From: an uncultured Prevotellaceae bacterium
GTDB lineage: Bacteria > Bacteroidota > Bacteroidia > Bacteroidales > Muribaculaceae
Length of the DNA stretch: 64,000 nt
Direction: 5' to 3'
NCBI GenBank assembly: GCA_900317325.1
Contig: ONGE01000007.1
Location: 1 to 64,000 of the forward strand
Part shown: positions 25,271-34,015 of the stretch, piece after piece
Layout of the letters: the number at the start of each line of letters is the position of its first letter
Numbering within the stretch: position 1 is the stretch's first letter
Notes under the pieces: generated by a model
What the model was told of the DNA's origin: nothing
Seen by the model: the letters and a program-made list of their open reading frames with translations, nothing else
The model's database searches: none
Made by a program: the position numbers and the translations under genes

Positions 25271-25851
25271 TGAGAAGATTTTTCAGACACAGCATGTTAT
25301 TGGGCTTTTTAGCAGCCCTCATGTCACTTGCTGCTTGCAACAACGACCAGAGTTATGCCGACCGCCTCAATCTGGAGCGCAACGCCGTCAATGCCTATCT
25401 TGCCAATCACCGCGTGGTGATGTCGATACCCGAAGACTCAGTCTTTGAGGTGGGCGAAGATGCGCCCTATTATCGCGTCGATGTCGATGGCAATGTCTAT
25501 ATGCAGGTGCTTAAAGCCGGCGACCGTAAGAACGACAAGGCCAAAAAAGGCGAGCCCATCTATTTCCGCTATACGCGCTACGACCTTGCAATTTGGTATG
25601 CCGACGGTATATGGAGTGCAACCAGCGGTAACGAGAACACGATGGATGCTCCGTCGTGCTCGTTCAACTATTCCGACTTCACGCTGCCCTCATCCTCGCA
25701 GTGGGGTTACGGTCTCCAGTACCCCTTGATGTTCCTGGGTGTGGAGTGCGAGGTGAACCTGATCATCAAGTCACAGTACGGCTTCACGAGCGAGATCTCT
25801 TATGTAACGCCGTTTTTCTATCATGTGCGTTACTACCACAGCATGATCTAA
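25270..25851 (+). CDS. DUF4827-family lipoprotein
   Basis: 193 residues. A lipoprotein signal ends at MSLAACNNDQ (Cys near residue 24), so the protein is probably anchored in the periplasm or outer membrane. The body has FEVGEDAPYYRVDVDGNVYMQVL and GVQCEVN-like strands and resembles the Bacteroidales DUF4827 family, sometimes described as FKBP-like. Function is unknown. It is between nrnA and glmM in one transcription unit, an order I recognise from other Bacteroidales. Confidence 0.75.
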   Translation: MRRFFRHSMLLGFLAALMSLAACNNDQSYADRLNLERNAVNAYLANHRVVMSIPEDSVFEVGEDAPYYRVDVDGNVYMQVLKAGDRKNDKAKKGEPIYFRYTRYDLAIWYADGIWSATSGNENTMDAPSCSFNYSDFTLPSSSQWGYGLQYPLMFLGVECEVNLIIKSQYGFTSEISYVTPFFYHVRYYHSMI

Positions 25852-25892
25852 TGTCTATCCTTTAACTTTTACTTTAACTTCTAAAAAGCAAT

Positions 25893-27278
25893 ATGTCACT
25901 GATTAAATCTATATCAGGAATTCGCGGTACCATCGGCGGCAGGGCCGGTGATGGACTCACACCGCTCGATATCGTCAAGTTCACATCGGCCTATGCGACC
26001 TTCATGCGTCGCAACTCGCCGGTGCAATCCAATGTCATAGTTGTCGGCCGTGACGCCCGCTTGTCGGGCCGCATGGTGCTGAACACCGTTGTCGGCACAC
26101 TCACCGGCATGGGCTTTGACGTGGTTAATATCGGCCTCGCCACCACTCCCACTACCGAACTTGCCGTTGTCGGTGAGCATGCTTGTGGCGGTATTATCAT
26201 CACCGCCTCGCACAATCCCAAGCAGTGGAATGCCCTCAAGCTCCTCAACCACAACGGTGAATTCCTCACCGATGCCGAGGGTAAAGAGGTGCTTCGCCTT
26301 GCCGAGGCCGAGGACTTTGACTATGCCGATGTCGATTGTCTGGGCCGTGAGCAGAAGAACTACACCTGGCTGCGCCGTCACATCGACCATGTGCTGGGTC
26401 TGGAACTCGTCGACGTGGAGGCCATCCGCAAAGCCGACTTCACTGTTGCCGTCGATGCCGTTAACTCGGTGGGCGGTGTTGCCATCCCACAGCTGCTCGA
26501 TGCACTGGGCGTCAAGAAGGTGGAGAAACTTTTCTGTGACCCGACGGGCAACTTCGGCCACACTCCCGAGCCCATTCCCCAGAACCTGACCGCTATCAGC
26601 GATTTCATGCGACAGGGCAAGGCCGACGTGGGCTTTGTCGTGGATCCTGATGTGGACCGCTTGGCTATCGTCATGGAGAACGGCGAATTCTTTGTCGAGG
26701 AATATACCCTGGTTGCCGTGGCCGACTATGTGCTGGCCCACACCCCCGGCTCGACGGTGAGCAACCTGTCGTCATCACGCGCCCTGCGTGACGTGACCAA
26801 TAACCACGGCTGCACCTATACCGCAGCTGCTGTAGGCGAGGTGAATGTCACCACCGAGATGCGCCGCACGGGTGCTGTCATCGGCGGTGAGGGCAACGGC
26901 GGTGTCATCTATCCCGCCAGCCACTATGGCCGTGATGCTCTTGTGGGCGTAGCCCTGTTCCTGTCGTTGCTGGCCAAGAGCGGCAAGACTGTCAGCCAGT
27001 TGAAACAAACCTATCCCCAGTACAGCATTGCCAAGACAAAGCTCGAGCTGAAGCCCGAAATGGATGTTGATGCCATTCTCAAGGCCGTTGAAAAGCATTA
27101 CCAGGGTGAGCAGATGACCACCATCGATGGTGTGAAGATTGACTTTGCCGACAGCTGGGTTCACCTGCGCAAGAGCAACACCGAGCCCATCATCCGCATC
27201 TACAGCGAGGCCCACACCATGCAGGAGGCCGAGCGCCTGGGCGAGGACGTCAAGCAGATTGTACTTTCCCTGATATAA
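25893..27278 (+). CDS. glmM: phosphoglucosamine mutase
   Basis: GlmM converts glucosamine-6-phosphate to glucosamine-1-phosphate for peptidoglycan and lipopolysaccharide precursors. The 461 residues show the N-terminal SGIRGTIG, the phosphoserine loop TASHNPKQWN with Ser106, the metal loop DPDVDRLAI near 250, the sugar-binding GGEGNGGVIYP and the C-terminal phosphate-binding RKSNTEPIIRIYSEA. Bacteroidales phosphomannomutase-type enzymes look alike, so glucosamine specificity is inferred. Third gene of the nrnA unit; a long hairpin follows. Confidence 0.9.
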   Translation: MSLIKSISGIRGTIGGRAGDGLTPLDIVKFTSAYATFMRRNSPVQSNVIVVGRDARLSGRMVLNTVVGTLTGMGFDVVNIGLATTPTTELAVVGEHACGGIIITASHNPKQWNALKLLNHNGEFLTDAEGKEVLRLAEAEDFDYADVDCLGREQKNYTWLRRHIDHVLGLELVDVEAIRKADFTVAVDAVNSVGGVAIPQLLDALGVKKVEKLFCDPTGNFGHTPEPIPQNLTAISDFMRQGKADVGFVVDPDVDRLAIVMENGEFFVEEYTLVAVADYVLAHTPGSTVSNLSSSRALRDVTNNHGCTYTAAAVGEVNVTTEMRRTGAVIGGEGNGGVIYPASHYGRDALVGVALFLSLLAKSGKTVSQLKQTYPQYSIAKTKLELKPEMDVDAILKAVEKHYQGEQMTTIDGVKIDFADSWVHLRKSNTEPIIRIYSEAHTMQEAERLGEDVKQIVLSLI

Positions 27279-27285
27279 TCTGATT

Positions 27286-27321
27286 CTGGTTCCTAAAGGA
27301 ACAAAACCCTTTAGGAACCAG
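27286..27321 (+). terminator. hairpin after glmM
   Basis: CTGGTTCCTAAAG / CTTTAGGAACCAG is a perfect 13-bp stem with a 10-nt loop and flanking TAATC / GATTA complementarity. No T-run follows, so termination is probable only. Confidence 0.6.
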
Positions 27322-27363
27322 AAGATTAAAGATAAAAAATTAAGATTAGAACTTAGAGTCCTC

Positions 27364-27403
27364 CTAATTCCTAATTCCTAATTTCTAATTTCTAATTCCT
27401 AAC
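27364..27403. repeat. heptamer array (CTAATTY)5
   Basis: Units CTAATTC, CTAATTC, CTAATTT, CTAATTT, CTAATTC and a partial CTAAC run directly into the start codon at 27405 of the metallo-beta-lactamase-fold gene. Confidence 0.85.
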
Positions 27404-27404
27404 A

Positions 27405-28082
27405 ATGCCTCTGTCTGCCGACATCAAGTTAAAGAAATTCATGGTCAATCCCTTTGAGGAATGCACCCATGTCTTGTCCGACGGCACTGGCGAGGCCGTC
27501 ATCATCGATTGTGGTGTCTTCCATAAGGGTGAGCGTCAGCGCCTGCTCGATTATCTGAAAGAAGAGCAATTGCGGCCGGTGCGCCTGCTGTTGACCCATG
27601 CCCATCACGACCATCTCTACGGCAACGACTTGATTCATGAGCATTACGGCTTGCTGCCCGAGGTTCATAAGGCCGACCTGCCCTTGATGGGCGGCCACTT
27701 GATGAATCGCATCAACGAGTGCTATTACGGGAAATATCCTTTTACCATCCCCATTCCCGAACACTTGCTCAACGACGGCGACATCATCCCGTTCGGCAAC
27801 CATGAGCTGCGCGTGATACACACGCCAGGCCACTCGCCGGGCTCAGTCGTCTTTTATTGCGAGCAGGAGGGCATTGCTTTCACGGGCGACACCTTGTTTC
27901 GCTTGGATATCGGGGCGACCAATCTGCCGTTCGGCTCCTTCGAGGACATCATGAACAGTTTGGATTACATTACCCAGCTGCTGCCCGACGACACGGTCAT
28001 CTACCCGGGTCATGGCGGGAAGTCCACCATTGGATATGAGAAAGAAAAGAATCCCCACCTCAACGGCGGTGTCTTTTATTGA
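27405..28082 (+). CDS. metallo-beta-lactamase-fold hydrolase (glyoxalase II-like)
   Basis: 225 residues, cytoplasmic. The dinuclear metal motif THAHHDH is at residues 64-70; further ligands are in HTPGHSPGSV and FTGDTLFR, with YPGHGGKSTIGYEKEKNP at the end, as in short glyoxalase II/YcbL-like hydrolases. The likely reaction is thioester hydrolysis, but the substrate is not known. The start codon abuts a heptamer array that occupies the place of a Shine-Dalgarno sequence. The 3' end overlaps the convergent metallophosphoesterase gene by 7 bp. Confidence 0.92.
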   Translation: MPLSADIKLKKFMVNPFEECTHVLSDGTGEAVIIDCGVFHKGERQRLLDYLKEEQLRPVRLLLTHAHHDHLYGNDLIHEHYGLLPEVHKADLPLMGGHLMNRINECYYGKYPFTIPIPEHLLNDGDIIPFGNHELRVIHTPGHSPGSVVFYCEQEGIAFTGDTLFRLDIGATNLPFGSFEDIMNSLDYITQLLPDDTVIYPGHGGKSTIGYEKEKNPHLNGGVFY

Positions 28083-29185
28083 GCATCTGCCGCTGCTTGT
28101 CGTGACGGGGTGATGGTGATGACCGCATACTCCGAGTCGGTGCCGATGCGGAATTTACCGCCCCAAATGCCAATTCCCGAACTGACGTAATAGTCGGTTT
28201 TGCCGCGTTTCCACTGACCGTAGTCACATTCATACATTTTTTTAGTCACCCAGTTCAGGGGCCATACTTGTCCACGATGAGTGTGGCCGCTCAGTTGCAG
28301 GTCAACGTGGTTCTCGGCCGCTTCATCGAGATGGAAGGGCTGATGGTCAAGCAGGATGGTGTAGTTACTGCCCGTTGTACCCTGCATCAGTTGCTCCACA
28401 CTCTTGCGGCGTCGGTTGCTGCGGTCGTCGCGCCCCACGATGGTCACGTTGTCCATGATCACGACACTGTCGCGCAACAGGTGGATGCCGGTCTGATGAA
28501 TCAGGTCGATGGCCTTGTCGATGCCCGTGATGTACTCGTGATTGCCCAGGCAGGCAAATGTGGGGGCTTTGAGGCGTTTCAACTCCTCGGCGGTGCCTTG
28601 GGCCAGCAGGGGACGCACGTTCCCGTCAATCATGTCGCCCGCGATAAGGATCAAATCGGCGTTCTCGGCATTGATCAGTTCCACCCAGCGCCCGATTACG
28701 GCACGACGATTGTGGAAACCCGCATGCAGGTCGCTCAGCATCACAATCTTGAGCGGCCGTTCAAGTTGCTTGTCGGTAGTCAGGTGTATTTCCTGTCGTT
28801 GCTTGTTGTTGTAATGGATGTTGCCGGCGATGAAGGTGGTGAGCATCACTCCCGTCAACACCACTGTAGTGATGGCATTATCTTTGAGCCAGGAGGCTGG
28901 CACCAGGTGCACGAGCCGGCCGATGTCCAGCACGAGGAAGGCCATCAGCAGGTAGAACATGATCACGAGCCACGAGTTGCCCACTTCATACATCGTCGTG
29001 GCCATCCCCAATGGCAAACTGTCGCTCTTGAACTGCATCACCATGCAGGCCAATGCGGCCAGCATGAGCAGCATGATGATGACCTTGACAGGCGTGGAAA
29101 AGGGCAGCACCCGCCACACGTGCCACGATACATAAGTTTGCATGACCAGCATGACGGTCAGCGCGACGATGAAGAATTTTGCCAT
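28076..29185 (-). CDS. membrane-anchored metallophosphoesterase (YkuE-like)
   Basis: Four N-terminal helices (roughly residues 1-115) anchor a calcineurin-like catalytic domain with MLSDLHAGFHN, IAGDMIDG, LGNHEYITG, DHQP and SGHTHRGQVWP. Relatives act on phospholipid head groups or UDP-lipids at the membrane surface. An in-frame ATG at 29209 exists, but a TATTTTTG -7 box occupies 29207-29214, so the second ATG at 29185 (MAKFFIV) is used here, giving 369 residues. It is divergent from the helicase gene. Confidence 0.88.
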   Translation of the reverse strand: MAKFFIVALTVMLVMQTYVSWHVWRVLPFSTPVKVIIMLLMLAALACMVMQFKSDSLPLGMATTMYEVGNSWLVIMFYLLMAFLVLDIGRLVHLVPASWLKDNAITTVVLTGVMLTTFIAGNIHYNNKQRQEIHLTTDKQLERPLKIVMLSDLHAGFHNRRAVIGRWVELINAENADLILIAGDMIDGNVRPLLAQGTAEELKRLKAPTFACLGNHEYITGIDKAIDLIHQTGIHLLRDSVVIMDNVTIVGRDDRSNRRRKSVEQLMQGTTGSNYTILLDHQPFHLDEAAENHVDLQLSGHTHRGQVWPLNWVTKKMYECDYGQWKRGKTDYYVSSGIGIWGGKFRIGTDSEYAVITITPSRQAAADAQ

Positions 29186-29206
29186 ATTGTCTGGATTTTT
29201 GGGCGA

Positions 29207-29214
29207 CAAAAATA
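29207..29214 (-). promoter_or_regulatory. -7 box of the metallophosphoesterase gene
   Basis: TATTTTTG on the minus strand, overlapping the upstream candidate ATG and 21 nt before the chosen start. Confidence 0.6.
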
Positions 29215-29256
29215 CAAAGATTCATCATATATTGAGCACAGTACGGTTATTTTAAC

Positions 29257-29264
29257 TAATTTTG
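29257..29264 (+). promoter_or_regulatory. -7 box of the helicase gene
   Basis: TAATTTTG on the plus strand, 23 nt before the start codon. Confidence 0.55.
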
Positions 29265-29287
29265 TGCTTTGATAGATTGAAGCCTGA

Positions 29288-30625
29288 ATGAAAGAGAAAG
29301 ATTTATTGCAGGTAGTGAAGCAACGCTTGGGCATTGACGAACTCAACGCCATGCAGCGTCAGGCACTGGATGTGTGGAAATCGGGCGGGGGAGACCTCGT
29401 GCTGTATTCCCCCACCGGGACGGGTAAGACTTTGGCGTTTGCACTGTGTGTGCTGCAGGCGCTCCAGCCCCCCATGCAGCAGTTGCAGGCGGTGGTGATG
29501 TCGCCCTCTCGCGAACTCGTGATTCAGACGGCCGATATCATGCGCCAGTTGGCTGTGGGCTACAAGGTCACGCCTTGTTACGGCGGTCACACCGTCAGCG
29601 ACGAGAAAGCCTCCCTGGCAGTCACGCCCGACATCATTGTGGCAACACCCGGACGACTGCTCGACCACTACAAGCGTGGGCACATCAACCTGCGCGGTGC
29701 GCGACTGCTTGTGCTCGACGAGATGGACAAGTCGTTGGAATTGGGGTTCGAAGACGAGATGCGTCAGCTCATCAAGCAGATGCCTCACTTGTCGCGTCGC
29801 ATCCTGGCCTCGGCCACCGTGCTCGACGTTGTGCCCGACTATGTGCGGCTGCACAATCCTTTCGTCCTTAATGTGTTGGAAAAGGCTGCACAGCCCGCCG
29901 AACGCATCAAGGTGTGGCAGGTGATGTCCGACGATAAAGATAAACTCGTGACCTTGCGCTCGCTGTTGCTGAGCCTGGATGGCGGCAAGACAATCGTGTT
30001 TGCCAACTATCGCGAGAGCGCTCAGCGCATCCATCAGTACCTCGTCAAGGGCGGCATTGATGCCGGTCTGTATCATGGAGCAATGGAGCAACACGAGCGT
30101 GAACAGGCTGTCGCGATGCTCAATAATGGCAGCGTGACCGTGCTGGTATCGACCGACCTGGCCGCTCGCGGTCTGGACATCGATACGGTGGAACACATCA
30201 TCCACTACCATGTGCCAGTGAGCGAGCAGGCCTATATCCACCGTAACGGCCGCACGGCCCGCGTGGATGCCACGGGCAACGCCTATGTGATTACGGCACC
30301 CGATGAGTCGTTGCCCGATTGGGTGGTCATCGACGAGGAGTTTGTCCTGCATCCGGCCGCTGCCTTGCCGCGGGCACCGATGACGACCTTGTATTTCCAG
30401 GCTGGCAAGAAAGAGAAACTCTCGCGAGGCGACATCCTGGGATTTATCGTGGCCAATGCCGGAATCGAAGCCTCGACGGTGGGGCGTATCGACGTGCGCG
30501 ACCATTATGCGCTGGCTGCAGTGCCGCGGGCTCGGGCTCGCGAGGTGCTGCAATGTCTGCAAAGCGCCAAAATAAAGGGCAAAAAGGTCCGCATATCTAT
30601 AATATTCACTAATAATATACGTTAG
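29288..30625 (+). CDS. DEAD-box-like RNA helicase with a DEMD motif
   Basis: 445 residues with both RecA-like domains. Motif I is SPTGTGKT (41-48), Ib TPGRLLDH, motif II DEMD (144-147) in place of DEAD, motif III SAT (175-177), and domain 2 has STDLAARGLDI and HRNGRTAR. The C-terminal quarter after about 350 ends in a small basic domain resembling the DbpA RNA-binding fold (LGFIVANAGIEASTVGRIDVRDHYALAAVP), which suggests 23S rRNA binding. It is probably involved in ribosome assembly. It is followed by fbp after 42 bp. Confidence 0.9.
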   Translation: MKEKDLLQVVKQRLGIDELNAMQRQALDVWKSGGGDLVLYSPTGTGKTLAFALCVLQALQPPMQQLQAVVMSPSRELVIQTADIMRQLAVGYKVTPCYGGHTVSDEKASLAVTPDIIVATPGRLLDHYKRGHINLRGARLLVLDEMDKSLELGFEDEMRQLIKQMPHLSRRILASATVLDVVPDYVRLHNPFVLNVLEKAAQPAERIKVWQVMSDDKDKLVTLRSLLLSLDGGKTIVFANYRESAQRIHQYLVKGGIDAGLYHGAMEQHEREQAVAMLNNGSVTVLVSTDLAARGLDIDTVEHIIHYHVPVSEQAYIHRNGRTARVDATGNAYVITAPDESLPDWVVIDEEFVLHPAAALPRAPMTTLYFQAGKKEKLSRGDILGFIVANAGIEASTVGRIDVRDHYALAAVPRARAREVLQCLQSAKIKGKKVRISIIFTNNIR

Positions 30626-30667
30626 ATTAATAGTCATATACCTTAAACTTATAGCTATAGCAACACT

Positions 30668-32677
30668 ATGAAACCTTTAAAAAGAAAACGCGACATTTAT
30701 TTCCTGAAGCTGCTATCGCGCAGTTTCCCCAATGTGGCAACCGCTAGCACCGAGATCATCAACCTCGAGGCTATCTTGAACCTGCCCAAGGGTACCGAGC
30801 ATTTCCTGGCCGACCTGCACGGTGAGTACCTGGCCTTCCAGCATGTGCTGCGCAACGCCAGCGGTACTATCAAGCGCAAGGTGGGCGAGATTTTCAACGA
30901 CTCGTTGAGCACCCGCGAGCAGAAGGATCTGTGCACCCTCATTTACTATCCTGCCGAGAAGCTGGAACTGGTGAAAGAGGCTATCACCGACAAGGTTGAA
31001 CTCAACGATTGGTACTTCATCACCATCAACAGGCTGGTGAAAGTGTGCCGCAACGTATCGTCAAAATACAGCCGTTCCAAGGTTCACAAGGCTCTGCCCG
31101 AGGATTTCTCCTACATCATCCAGGAGCTGCTCCACGAGCACAGCAGCGATCCCAACAAGCAGGCCTATGTCGACGTGATCATCAAGACCATCATCTCGAC
31201 CCACCGTGTCGATGAATTCATCATCGCCATGTGCAACCTGATTCAGCAACTCACCATCGACATGCTGCACATCCTGGGTGACGTCTATGACCGTGGCCCC
31301 AGCCCCGACAAGATCATGGATGTCCTGGGCAGCTTCCACAACTTTGATATCCAGTGGGGCAACCACGATATCCTGTGGATGGGTGCCGCTGCGGGCAACG
31401 ATTGCAGCATTGCCAATGTGCTGCGCATCGCCCTGCGCTACGGTAACCACGGCGTGCTCGAGGACGGTTACGGCATCAACTTGCTGCCGCTGGCCACTTT
31501 CGCCATGGATACCTATGCCGGCGACCCCTGTGAGCGCTTCCTCCCCAAGGACGGCAGTGCCAAGGATCCCGAGCGTGCCCGCACCGCCCAGCTCGTGGCT
31601 CAAATGCACAAGGCTATCAGCATCATCCAGTTCAAACTCGAGGCCGCTGCCATCAAGCGTCGTCCCGACTTTGACATGAAAGACCGCCTCTTGCTCGACA
31701 AGATGGACCTCAAGAAGGGCATCATCAAGATCAAGGGCAAGGAATATGAACTGCTCGACACCAATTTCCCGACCGTCGATCCCAAGCACCCCTACAAGCT
31801 CACTCCCGAGGAGGAATCGATTGTCACCAAGCTGCACCAGTCGTTCACCGAGAGCGAGAAGCTGCGCAAGCACATGAAGTGCATGTTCCGCAACGGCTGT
31901 CTCTACACGATTGTCAACGGCAACCTGCTCTATCACGCTTCAATCCCCCTGAACGAGGATGGTACGCTCAAGGATGTCACCATTCGCGGCGAGAAATTCC
32001 ACGGCAAGGCACTGCTGAAGCGCGCCGGTACTCTCATCCGCACGGCCTACTTCGGCTGCGACGATCCCGAGGAGCGTGCTTTTGCGCTTGACTACCTGTG
32101 GTACTTGTGGTGTGGTCAGGACTCTCCGGCATTCGACAAGAGCAAGATGGCGACCTTTGAGCGCTACTTCATTGCCGACAAGGATACCCACAAGGAGGTT
32201 AAGGGCGCCTATTACACCATGCGCGATAATCCCGAGGTGGTTGACGCCATCCTTGACGAGTTCGGCGTAGTGGGCGAGCATCGCCACATCATCAACGGTC
32301 ACGTGCCTGTCAAGACCATCAAGGGTGAGAATCCCATCAAGGCCGGTGGCAAACTCATGGTGATTGACGGTGGCTTCTCCAAGGCTTACCAGCCCGAGAC
32401 CGGTATTGCCGGTTACACCCTGGTTTATCACTCGCGAGGCTTTGAACTCGTGCAACACGAGCCGTTCTCGTCGATCGACGAAGCCGTGCGTCTGGGTCAG
32501 GATATCAAGTCCACTCGCAGCCTGGTCGAACTGACCAACCATCGCATGCTCGTTAACGATACCGACATCGGCACCGAACTGCAGGCTCAGATCGAGGACC
32601 TCAAGGAACTCCTTGACGCTTACCGCTCTGGCGATATCAAGGAACGCAACATCCGTCCGATCACCAACAAGCGCTAA
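30668..32677 (+). CDS. fbp: fructose-1,6-bisphosphatase class III
   Basis: Removes the C1 phosphate of fructose-1,6-bisphosphate in gluconeogenesis. The 669-residue length and the calcineurin-like metal motifs DLHGEY (around 48), LGDVYDRGPSPDKIMD, WGNHDILWMGAAAG and NGHVPVKTIKGENPIKAGGKLMVIDGGFSKAY are those of the class III family found in Firmicutes and Bacteroidetes. It ends in a clean terminator. It may be co-transcribed with the helicase. Confidence 0.97.
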   Translation: MKPLKRKRDIYFLKLLSRSFPNVATASTEIINLEAILNLPKGTEHFLADLHGEYLAFQHVLRNASGTIKRKVGEIFNDSLSTREQKDLCTLIYYPAEKLELVKEAITDKVELNDWYFITINRLVKVCRNVSSKYSRSKVHKALPEDFSYIIQELLHEHSSDPNKQAYVDVIIKTIISTHRVDEFIIAMCNLIQQLTIDMLHILGDVYDRGPSPDKIMDVLGSFHNFDIQWGNHDILWMGAAAGNDCSIANVLRIALRYGNHGVLEDGYGINLLPLATFAMDTYAGDPCERFLPKDGSAKDPERARTAQLVAQMHKAISIIQFKLEAAAIKRRPDFDMKDRLLLDKMDLKKGIIKIKGKEYELLDTNFPTVDPKHPYKLTPEEESIVTKLHQSFTESEKLRKHMKCMFRNGCLYTIVNGNLLYHASIPLNEDGTLKDVTIRGEKFHGKALLKRAGTLIRTAYFGCDDPEERAFALDYLWYLWCGQDSPAFDKSKMATFERYFIADKDTHKEVKGAYYTMRDNPEVVDAILDEFGVVGEHRHIINGHVPVKTIKGENPIKAGGKLMVIDGGFSKAYQPETGIAGYTLVYHSRGFELVQHEPFSSIDEAVRLGQDIKSTRSLVELTNHRMLVNDTDIGTELQAQIEDLKELLDAYRSGDIKERNIRPITNKR

Positions 32678-32706
32678 CGCCCGCTTCTGTTGTGAGAATA
32701 TTTGAC

Positions 32707-32742
32707 AAAACCGCCCGACTGGTAAAGTCCGGGCGGTTTTGC
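32707..32742 (+). terminator. terminator of fbp
   Basis: AAAACCGCCCG / CGGGCGGTTTT, a perfect 11-bp stem with a 12-nt loop and terminal T-run, about 30 bp after the stop codon. Confidence 0.9.
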
Positions 32743-32963
32743 TGTTAGTTCTGAATCATCCTCCATGGCTTGGTAGGGGCTCGCCTTGGCGTGGCCGCAT
32801 TTTTCAGCAATGCTAAACTCCGAGCTGCCAAATTATAAAGGTGTCCGTTATCCCGCGAGTATTCCATGATGGGTTTCGTTCATGTCATTGCCTTTTTTAT
32901 CATTGTCAATAAACCATAAAGTGTTTTTTTAGTCCAAAGAGGTGTTGATTTTAAAATATTTAC
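32743..32963. other. non-coding gap with no recognised feature
   Basis: About 220 bp between the fbp terminator and the -7 box of the OmpA lipoprotein gene. I see no reading frame, RNA family or repeat in it. Confidence 0.5.
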
Positions 32964-32971
32964 TATATTTG
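32964..32971 (+). promoter_or_regulatory. -7 box of the OmpA lipoprotein gene
   Basis: TATATTTG with TTG 16 nt upstream (32945-32947), 48 nt before the start codon. Confidence 0.6.
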
Positions 32972-33019
32972 CGTGTTCAAACGACATTAATTCACATTAT
33001 TCATTAAATATTAGCAAAA

Positions 33020-33709
33020 ATGAAAAAGACTTTATGTTTATTACTGAGTGCAATGTTGATGCTTGGCATCTCGGGCTGTGATTCAATGAACAATGCTACC
33101 AAGGGTGGTCTGATTGGTGCTGGTGGCGGTGGCGCTTTGGGTGCTGGCATCGGCGCCCTCATCGGTAAGGGCAAGGGTGCTGCCATCGGCGGTGCTATCG
33201 GTGCCGTTGCTGGTGGTGTGGCTGGTACCCTCATTGGCAAGAAGATGGACAAGCAGGCTCGTGAGCTCGCTCAGATCGCCGGTGCTCAGGTTGACACCGT
33301 GACCGACGTGAACGGCTTCGAGGGCATTAAGGTGACCTTCGACGAGGGCATCCTCTTCGCTTTCAACAGCTCCAAGCTGGGTCAGAAGGCTGAGAAATCA
33401 CTCACCGACTTTGCCAAGTCGCTGATCAACAATCCTCAGACCGATGTGCAGATTTACGGCCATACCGACAATGTTGGTACCCGCGCTGCCAATGAGAAGG
33501 TATCGAATGCTCGTGCAACCGAGGTGAAGAACTACCTGACCAATGCCGGTGTACCCAAGGCTCGCATGACCAGCAAGGGTTTGGCTTATGATTATCCTGT
33601 TGCCAGCAATGAAACCGAGGCCGGCCGTGCCCAGAATCGTCGTGTTGAAATCTACATCACCGCCAACGAGGACATGATCAAGGCTGCTCAAGACGGCACT
33701 CTGGAATAA
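33020..33709 (+). CDS. OmpA-family lipoprotein with glycine zipper (YiaD-like)
   Basis: 229 residues. A lipoprotein signal ends at LGISGCDS (Cys20). A glycine-zipper segment follows (about 28-72, repeated GxxxG as in GAIGAVAGGVAGTLIG) that can insert in or span a membrane. The C-terminal OmpA domain (about 100-215) has GHTDNVGTRAANEKVSNARA and NRRVEIYI, which bind peptidoglycan. The design is that of YiaD and related envelope-stability lipoproteins. It is a single-gene unit with its own promoter and terminator and strongly biased codons, suggesting high expression. Confidence 0.93.
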   Translation: MKKTLCLLLSAMLMLGISGCDSMNNATKGGLIGAGGGGALGAGIGALIGKGKGAAIGGAIGAVAGGVAGTLIGKKMDKQARELAQIAGAQVDTVTDVNGFEGIKVTFDEGILFAFNSSKLGQKAEKSLTDFAKSLINNPQTDVQIYGHTDNVGTRAANEKVSNARATEVKNYLTNAGVPKARMTSKGLAYDYPVASNETEAGRAQNRRVEIYITANEDMIKAAQDGTLE

Positions 33710-33730
33710 TCACTGTTTCCGGTAAGTTTT

Positions 33731-33768
33731 AAAAAAGAGACATCTCTTGCATGAGATGTCTCTTTTTT
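33731..33768 (+). terminator. terminator of the OmpA lipoprotein gene
   Basis: AAAAAAGAGACATCTC / GAGATGTCTCTTTTTT, a perfect 16-bp stem with a 6-nt loop and T-run. Confidence 0.92.
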
Positions 33769-33911
33769 GTGCAAGTGGTTTATATATAGCGACTTCAGTG
33801 TTCCGCTGGTTTAAGTTTTGGAAAACTATTTTACCATGTTGAAAAATTAAAATACTGATTTTCAGTTAATTAAAAATTATTTTGAAAAACTTTAGAAAAA
33901 TTGCCTGAAAT
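33769..33911. other. A+T-rich non-coding gap upstream of nrdJ
   Basis: About 140 bp of A+T-rich DNA between the OmpA lipoprotein terminator and the nrdJ promoter. I looked for a cobalamin riboswitch and for NrdR-type boxes and recognised neither. Confidence 0.5.
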
Positions 33912-33942
33912 TTTGTTGTTCAAAAAATTCATATTACCTTTG
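33912..33942 (+). promoter_or_regulatory. promoter of nrdJ
   Basis: TTTG at 33912-33915, 19-nt spacer, TACCTTTG at 33935-33942. The leader is about 70 nt, too short for a cobalamin riboswitch. Confidence 0.8.
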
Positions 33943-34015
33943 CGAGGATTTTGCCGATTTGGCAGAACCCTGCATTTTTTATCCTTAAAAACTTAAGATT
34001 TACAACAAAATAGCA

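Noticed and set aside
29303-30637. Long open frame antisense to the helicase gene
   Set aside because: Shadow of the helicase; His/Gln-rich translation typical of reverse strands of G+C-rich genes.
33769-34015. Cobalamin riboswitch before nrdJ
   Set aside because: The gap is A+T-rich and the leader after the promoter is about 70 nt; no conserved B12-box pattern recognised.
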